The notes beneath the pieces are model-generated. The model saw nothing but the letters and a program-made list of their open reading frames with translations. It ran no database searches and was not told the origin of the DNA. From Blastococcus tunisiensis (GTDB lineage: Bacteria; Actinomycetota; Actinomycetes; Mycobacteriales; Geodermatophilaceae), in the NCBI RefSeq assembly GCF_900112815.1, contig NZ_FOND01000001.1:280816-344815 (forward strand): 64,000 nt of DNA, given 5' to 3'. Below, in pieces: positions 59,382 through 64,000 of the stretch. Position 1 is the stretch's first letter, and the number at the start of each line of letters is the position of its first letter. The position numbers and the translations under genes were made by a program.

Positions 59382-60211
59382 CCACCACGACGACGTCCTC
59401 CGCGGCGACGGCCCGACCGCTGCCGTCCCTGCCGACGGTGTACCGCTCCCGTGCGTCGGTGGAGCTCAAGGAATTCTTCCGGCAGCGGGAGTCGGTGGTC
59501 TTCACCCTGATGCTGCCGGTGCTGCTCCTGGTCGTGTTCGGTGCGGTGCTCGACTACGAGCTGGCCGACGGGGTCAGCTTCACCCAGTACTTCACGGCCG
59601 GGATCATCGCGGCGGGCATCCTCGGCGCCAGCCTGCAGAACATGGCGATCAGCATCGCCACCGAACGCTCCGACGGGACGCTGAAGAGCCTCGCCGGGAC
59701 GCCGATGCCGAAGAGCGCCTACTTCGTCGGCAAGGTGGTGCAGGTCCTCGCCGTCACGGTGGCGATCATCGTCGTGCTGCTGTTCATCGCCGTCGTCTTC
59801 TACGGCATCGAGCTGCCCTCGGGCGCGGACTGGCTGACCTTCGCGTGGGTGGCCGCTCTCGGGGCGGCCGCCTGCACCCTGCTCGGGATCGCGCTCTCCA
59901 GCCTGGCCAAGAACGGCCGGTCGGCGTCGGCGACGGTGACCCCCTTCGCGCTGCTGCTGCAGTTCATCTCCGGGGTGTTCTTCCAGTTCGAGCAGATCCC
60001 GACGTGGATGCAGACCGTCGCGGCCTTCTTCCCGCTGAAGTGGATGGCGCAGGGCTTCCGCTCGGTGTTCCTGCCCGACGTGATGGCCGCCGCGGAACCG
60101 GCCGACAGCTGGGAGCTGGGCCGGACGGCGCTGGTGCTGGGCGCCTGGTGCATCGCCGGCCTGCTGCTGTGCGTCGCCACGTTCCGCTGGCAGGACCGCT
60201 CGGCGGGCTGA
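59378..60211 (+). CDS. ABC-2 type exporter permease
   Basis: The 277-aa product has six predicted membrane helices and the ABC-2 pattern (LKEFFRQRESVVFTLMLPVLLLVVFG, ERSDGTLKSLAGTPM, LLQFISGVFFQFEQIPTW, FFPLKWMAQGFRSVFLPD). It is coupled to its ATPase by an ATGA overlap. No toxin, glycopeptide or biosynthesis genes are adjacent to suggest a cargo. Confidence 0.9.
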   Translation: MTTTTTSSAATARPLPSLPTVYRSRASVELKEFFRQRESVVFTLMLPVLLLVVFGAVLDYELADGVSFTQYFTAGIIAAGILGASLQNMAISIATERSDGTLKSLAGTPMPKSAYFVGKVVQVLAVTVAIIVVLLFIAVVFYGIELPSGADWLTFAWVAALGAAACTLLGIALSSLAKNGRSASATVTPFALLLQFISGVFFQFEQIPTWMQTVAAFFPLKWMAQGFRSVFLPDVMAAAEPADSWELGRTALVLGAWCIAGLLLCVATFRWQDRSAG

Positions 60212-60223
60212 CGCCCGCCCGGC

Positions 60224-60898
60224 TCACCCCGGCGGCGGTCCGGGCGCGGGGGGCAGCCACCGCAGCAGCCAGGCGGCGGCCAGGTCGACCACCTGCTCCA
60301 GCGCACCCGGCTCCGCGAAGAGGTGCCCGGCGCCGGGCACGACGGCCAGCTCCCGCTCGGTCGTCAGCCGTCCGGCGGCCTGCCGGTTGAGGTCCAGCAC
60401 CTCCCGGTCGGCACCGCCGACGATCAGCAGCGTGGGGGCCCGGACCCGGTCGAGGGCGTCGCCGGCGAGGTCCGGCCGCCCACCACGCGAGACGACGGCG
60501 CGGACCCGGTCCGGCCGGTCCGCCGCGGTGATCAGCGCCGCGGCCGCCCCGGTGCTCGCGCCGAACGTGGCCACCGGCAGGCCCGGTTCACCGTCCGGCC
60601 CGCCCAGCCAGTCCGCGGCCCCGGTCAGCCGTGCGGCCAGGAGCGGGATGTCGAACCGGAGCCGGCGCGCGGCGGCGTCGGCCCGTTCCTCGCCCTCGGT
60701 CAGCAGGTCCAGCAGCAGCGTGCCCAGACCTGCGGCCCGCAGCCCGGCCGCCACCTGCTGGTTGCGCGGGCTGTGCCGGCCGCTGCCGCTGCCGTGGGCG
60801 AAGAGGACGACGCCCCGCGGCTCCTCGGGCAGCGAGAGGTCGCCGGCGAGCTCGGCCCCCGGCACGGGGATCGGCGAGGAACGCCGGACGGCCGCCAT
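60224..60898 (-). CDS. alpha/beta-hydrolase (dienelactone hydrolase-like)
   Basis: This 224-aa protein has GVVLFAHGSGSGRHSPRN (oxyanion region), a nucleophile elbow FGASTGAAAAL in place of the usual GxSxG (G-A-S-T-G is consistent), and APTLLIVGGADREVL and PGAGHLFAEPG for the probable Asp and His. This subgroup often accompanies phosphoribosyltransferase-like domains in stress-linked proteins. It is 12 bases after the DUF2267 gene in the same operon. The substrate is unknown. Confidence 0.8.
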   Translation of the reverse strand: MAAVRRSSPIPVPGAELAGDLSLPEEPRGVVLFAHGSGSGRHSPRNQQVAAGLRAAGLGTLLLDLLTEGEERADAAARRLRFDIPLLAARLTGAADWLGGPDGEPGLPVATFGASTGAAAALITAADRPDRVRAVVSRGGRPDLAGDALDRVRAPTLLIVGGADREVLDLNRQAAGRLTTERELAVVPGAGHLFAEPGALEQVVDLAAAWLLRWLPPAPGPPPG

Positions 60899-60910
60899 CG
60901 CGCACTCCCG

Positions 60911-61297
60911 TCAGTGCTGCGCGTTCTCCGTGTGCACCAGATCGGCGTAGTCCTGCGGCAGCTGGGACAGCAGGTGGCGGTACTCCGCGCCGACGGCCTC
61001 GCGCAGTGCCGCCGTCACCGCCCGCGCGTGCTGGCGGGCCTGCTCCGGGGTGCAGCCGGCGCCCTCCTCGGCAGCCACCCGCCGGTAGAACTCGTCCAGG
61101 TCGAACCGCTCGACCCCGGCGTCGTCCGGCAGGCAGGTCGCGTACTCCGGCGGCAGCTGCGCCGCCAGGTCACGGGCCTCGGTGGACAGTCGCTGCCCGA
61201 GCACGGTCAGCGTGGCGCGGACGGCACGGTCCGCGTGGTCGTGGGTGTCGATGCGCGCCGACTGCTGCACCGCGGCGGCGATCTCGTGGGCCTGCAT
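60911..61297 (-). CDS. DUF2267 domain protein
   Basis: The 128-aa helical protein (AHEIAAAVQQSARIDTHDHADRAVRATLTVL, LAAQLPPEYATCL, EYRHLLSQLPQDYADLV) matches DUF2267, made of two repeated helical halves around QLP motifs. Function is unknown. In actinobacteria it is frequent in SigB-type stress regulons. ATG 61297 has a strong GGGAGGAG site upstream. It is the first gene of a two-gene operon with the hydrolase. Confidence 0.85.
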   Translation of the reverse strand: MQAHEIAAAVQQSARIDTHDHADRAVRATLTVLGQRLSTEARDLAAQLPPEYATCLPDDAGVERFDLDEFYRRVAAEEGAGCTPEQARQHARAVTAALREAVGAEYRHLLSQLPQDYADLVHTENAQH

Positions 61298-61508
61298 CTG
61301 ATCTCCTCCCTCGGTATCCGTCCGGGGCACCACGGGCGGTGCGCCCGGGAGGTCGGCGCCGGACGCGGAACACGGCGACCGGCGGCACCCGAGGACCTAC
61401 CCGGTCGCTCCGCGGCGATGCCCGTCCGGGGGGATTCGTGCCGGATCGCGTCCCTTCCGCCGGCGGCCCGTCACCGGGTGCCGTTCCGTCCGGCGGGACC
61501 GCGAGGAC

Positions 61509-61534
61509 ACCGCGATGCCGGCACCGCGATGCCG
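61509..61534. repeat. 13-bp direct repeat upstream of add
   Basis: CACCGCGATGCCG (61508-61520) and CACCGCGATGCCG (61522-61534) lie head-to-tail with a 14-base period, ending 15 bases before the add -10 hexamer. It is a possible operator. Confidence 0.45.
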
Positions 61535-61549
61535 ACAGCGGCGATGACA

Positions 61550-61555
61550 TAGCGT
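61550..61555 (+). promoter_or_regulatory. -10 hexamer TAGCGT for add
   Basis: TAGCGT ends six bases before the GTG at 61562, consistent with a leaderless transcript. Confidence 0.55.
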
Positions 61556-61561
61556 CGTCGT

Positions 61562-62638
61562 GTGCCGCTCCCGCTGACCGCCGAGTCGATCCGCCGCGCC
61601 CCCAAGGTCCTCCTGCACGACCACCTGGACGGCGGCCTGCGGCCGCAGACGGTGCTCGAGCTGGCCGACGAGGGCGGCTACCGCGACCTGCCCGCGACCG
61701 ATGCCGGCGAGCTGGCCCGGTGGTTCCGGCGGGCGGCGGACTCCGGCTCGCTGGTGCAGTACCTGGAGACGTTCGCGCACACCGTCGGCGTGATGCAGCG
61801 GCCCGAGGCCGTCCACCGGGTCGCGCGCGAGTGCGCCCTCGACCTGGCCGCCGACGGGGTGGTGTACGCCGAGGTGCGGTTCGCCCCGGAGCTCTCGACC
61901 GCCGGTGGCATGGCGATCGACGAGGTCGTGGAGGCCATGGTCGACGGCTTCGCGGTGGGCGGCCGCGAGGCGGCGGAGGCGGGGACGCCGATCCGCGTCG
62001 GAGCCCTGCTCTGCGCCATGCGGCAGGCCGACCGCTGGGAGGAGGTGGCCGGCCTGGTCGTCCGCTTCCGCGACGCCGGGGTGGTCGGGTTCGACCTGGC
62101 CGGGCCCGAGATCGGCTTCCCCCCGGACCGCGTCCCCTCGGCCATCGGCGTCCTCGACGGCGCCCGCGCGCACCGGACGATCCACGCCGGTGAGGCCGCC
62201 GGGATCGACAGCATCCGGACCGCCCTGGACGGCGCGCACGCCGAACGCCTGGGTCACGGGGTCCGCATCGCCGACGAGGTCCCCGCGGACGGCCCGCTCG
62301 GCCCGCTGGCGCAGCGGGTGCTCGACGAGCAGGTGACCCTGGAGGTCGCGCCGTCGTCGAACGTGCAGACCGGCGCCTACCCCTCGCTCGCCGAGCACCC
62401 GGTGGACCGGCTGCACCGGCTGGGCTTCGCCGTCACCCTCAACACCGATAACCGGTTGATGAGCGGGGTGTCGGCCACCAGCGAGGTGGCGGCCGTCGCG
62501 CGCACGTTCGGCTGGTCCTGGGACGACGTCCAGACGGTCACCGAGCGTGCCGTGGCCGGTGCCTTCCTGGACGACGGGGAGCGCGCCCGCCTGCTCACCG
62601 ACGTCGTCCGCCCGGGCTACACGGTCCTCCGCTCCTGA
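61562..62638 (+). CDS. add: adenosine deaminase
   Basis: This 358-aa zinc enzyme converts adenosine and deoxyadenosine to inosine and deoxyinosine. It has the zinc ligands H19-x-H21 in LLHDHLDGGLRP, FDLAGPE, HAGEAAG with the catalytic Glu-like pattern, RLGHGVRIAD, and LNTDNRLMSG (the usual final D is N here). It complements the cdd-deoA operon and supplies hypoxanthine nucleosides to the IMP/GMP pathway (guaB, guaA). Confidence 0.95.
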   Translation: MPLPLTAESIRRAPKVLLHDHLDGGLRPQTVLELADEGGYRDLPATDAGELARWFRRAADSGSLVQYLETFAHTVGVMQRPEAVHRVARECALDLAADGVVYAEVRFAPELSTAGGMAIDEVVEAMVDGFAVGGREAAEAGTPIRVGALLCAMRQADRWEEVAGLVVRFRDAGVVGFDLAGPEIGFPPDRVPSAIGVLDGARAHRTIHAGEAAGIDSIRTALDGAHAERLGHGVRIADEVPADGPLGPLAQRVLDEQVTLEVAPSSNVQTGAYPSLAEHPVDRLHRLGFAVTLNTDNRLMSGVSATSEVAAVARTFGWSWDDVQTVTERAVAGAFLDDGERARLLTDVVRPGYTVLRS

Positions 62639-62693
62639 CGGAGGGTGACCGTGGACACCCCGTGCTGGGGAATCGTCCGGCGGGCCCCGCTGC

Positions 62694-62880
62694 TAACCTG
62701 GGCAGACCGGCACAACGCCGGTCATCCTCCCGGACGGTTGGTCCGGGCATGAGCGCATCCGTGCAGATCACGCGTTCCATCCCTGGGCGCATCCGATCGC
62801 CAAGTGAGGACGCCGGTACCTGACGGTGCTCCTCCTCTTTCACGGGACGCGCTCCGAGCTGTATCGGAGCCCCACCCCGC
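62694..62880 (+). promoter_or_regulatory. promoter and structured leader of the DEAD-box helicase gene
   Basis: TAACCT (62694-62699) is a probable -10. The leader of about 175 nt contains three hairpins: GACCGGC-acaac-GCCGGTC (62705-62723), CCCGGAC-ggttg-GTCCGGG (62729-62747) and GCTCCGA-gctgta-TCGGAGC (62851-62870). A 24-codon upstream ORF (ATG 62749 to TGA 62823) lies between the second and third. Long structured leaders are typical of cold-inducible RNA helicases. Confidence 0.6.
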
Positions 62881-64000
62881 ATGACGTTGGTCCACCCTGT
62901 CTCGTTCGAGTCGAACGCTGTTCAGAACACTGCTGTCCAGAAGACTTCTGAGAACGCCCCCGTCGAGACCCCCGCGGGTCCGACCTTCCACGAGCTGGGC
63001 CTGCCCCAGCCGCTGGTGACCGCCCTCGAGCGGCGCGGCATCCACCGCCCGTTCGCCATCCAGACCTCCGCCCTGCCGGACGCCCTCGCCGGGCGTGACG
63101 TGCTCGGCAAGGCCGCCACCGGCTCCGGCAAGACGCTGGCCTTCGGTCTGCCGCTGCTGGCCCGCGTGGGCCGGGAGGTCAAGAACGGCCGCCGCGCGCC
63201 GCGCGGGCTGGTCCTGGTGCCGACCCGTGAGCTGGCCCAGCAGGTGCACGACGCCCTGGCGCCCCTCGGCCAGGCCAGTGGCGTCCAGCTCGTCGCCGTC
63301 TACGGCGGCGCGCCGATGTACCGCCAGATCCAGCAGCTGCGCCGTGGCGTGGACGTCATCATCGCCACCCCGGGCCGGCTGCAGGACCTGATCAGCCAGG
63401 GCGAGGCCACCCTCGCCGAGGTCGTCGTCACCGTGCTGGACGAGGCCGACTTCATGGCCGACCTGGGCTTCCTCCCGGTCGTCAAGGAGCTGCTCGACCA
63501 GACCGACCGCAACGCCCAGCGGCTGCTGTTCTCGGCCACGCTGGACGGCGAGGTCGACTCGCTGGTCCGCCGCTACCTCAAGGACCCGGCGCGGCACGAG
63601 GTCAAGCGGGCCGGCGACGACGCCCCGCCGGCCGAGCACCTGGCCTTCAGCCTGGCCTTCCGCGACAAGCTGCAGGTGGCCACCGAGCTCGCCGGCCGCC
63701 CCGGCCGGACGATCGTCTTCGCCCGCACCCAGCTGGGCGTGGACCGGCTGGCCGAGAACCTGAAGGCCGCCGGCATCAAGGCCGAGGCGATCCACGGCGG
63801 GCTGCCCCAGTCCGCGCGCAAGCGGGCCCTCGAGGAGTTCACCGACGCCCGGTCCCCGGTGCTGGTGGCCACGGACGTCGCGGCCCGCGGCATCCACGTG
63901 GACGACGTCTCGCTGGTCCTGCACTACGACCCGCCGACGGACGCCAAGACCTACCTGCACCGGTCCGGCCGCACCGCCCGCGCCGGTGCCGCCGGTGTCG
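62881..64000 (+). CDS. DEAD-box RNA helicase (5' part, runs off the right edge)
   Basis: 373 complete codons are visible. After an N-terminal extension of about 35 residues come the Q motif (FHELGLPQPLVTALERRGIHRPFAIQ), Walker A ATGSGKT, VPTRELAQQV, the GG motif, TPGR, the DEAD box (LDEAD), SAT, and in the second RecA domain TIVFARTQ, HGGLPQ, VATDVAARGIH and the start of HRSGRTARAGA. No stop is reached, so the C-terminal part lies outside. ATG 62881 is the first in-frame start. Confidence 0.95.
   Translation, partial: MTLVHPVSFESNAVQNTAVQKTSENAPVETPAGPTFHELGLPQPLVTALERRGIHRPFAIQTSALPDALAGRDVLGKAATGSGKTLAFGLPLLARVGREVKNGRRAPRGLVLVPTRELAQQVHDALAPLGQASGVQLVAVYGGAPMYRQIQQLRRGVDVIIATPGRLQDLISQGEATLAEVVVTVLDEADFMADLGFLPVVKELLDQTDRNAQRLLFSATLDGEVDSLVRRYLKDPARHEVKRAGDDAPPAEHLAFSLAFRDKLQVATELAGRPGRTIVFARTQLGVDRLAENLKAAGIKAEAIHGGLPQSARKRALEEFTDARSPVLVATDVAARGIHVDDVSLVLHYDPPTDAKTYLHRSGRTARAGAAGV

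Overview
The window is a GC-rich, gene-dense stretch of an actinobacterial chromosome. Gene content and order resemble core regions of Streptomyces and Mycobacterium: groESL1-whiD/whiB3-bldM-guaB-guaB3-guaA; a chorismate mutase-pcrA-M23-sucCD-perM-purNH block; and icd-trpS-yihY-dac-cdd-deoA-add. PspC signalling, pentapeptide-repeat and GroEL1 proteins, together with overall style, suggest Geodermatophilales (Blastococcus, Geodermatophilus or Modestobacter). That placement is inference. No rRNA, tRNA, CRISPR array, insertion sequence, prophage or recognisable defence system was seen.

Layout. 1-5.2 kb: the frameshifted 3' end of a chemotaxis-receptor-like gene, a THUMP-like methyltransferase, a CIRCE-controlled groES-groEL1 operon, a WhiD/WhiB3 regulator, and a divergent BldM-like orphan regulator. 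5.4-13 kb: an HD-GYP/LuxR fusion, a SAM methyltransferase, DUF5319, and the GMP pathway (guaB, guaB3, guaA). 13-19 kb: a CaCA exchanger, a PspC-type membrane-stress module (PspC protein, PspC-histidine kinase, LuxR response regulator), and an AtoE-type fatty-acid transporter. 19-22.4 kb: a TfoX-like protein, a PIG-L deacetylase, and an ECF41 sigma factor with its carboxymuconolactone-decarboxylase-like partner. 22.4-38.5 kb: chorismate mutase behind a Phe/Tyr attenuator, pcrA, AlkD-like, M23 peptidase, lipase, an IcmB-like B12 protein, sucCD, perM, purNH, and a pentapeptide-repeat protein. 38.5-50.6 kb: mdh, icd, a DUF559 protein, a CAP protein, a CNNM/CorC protein, galE, an aromatic/His-P aminotransferase, trpS, a 2H phosphoesterase, YihY, and a D,D-carboxypeptidase. 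50.8-58 kb: a tightly coupled nucleoside uptake and salvage operon (BMP lipoprotein, ATPase, two permeases, cdd, deoA), complemented by add at 61.6 kb. The right end holds a cupin protein, an ABC-2 exporter, a hydrolase/DUF2267 pair, add, and a DEAD-box helicase that runs off the edge.

The most noteworthy signals are small. They are: (1) five copies of a ~55-bp stem-loop with a TCGC-NN-GCTC loop, each just after a stop codon; (2) a complete attenuator with a 20-codon Phe-Phe-Tyr leader peptide ahead of chorismate mutase; (3) a recurrent NANNNT-(6-9 nt)-start-codon arrangement indicating extensive leaderless transcription; (4) a sequence matching the ECF41 promoter in front of the ECF41 partner gene; and (5) structured leaders before the nucleoside transporter ATPase and the DEAD-box helicase. 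No wholly new multi-gene system was found.
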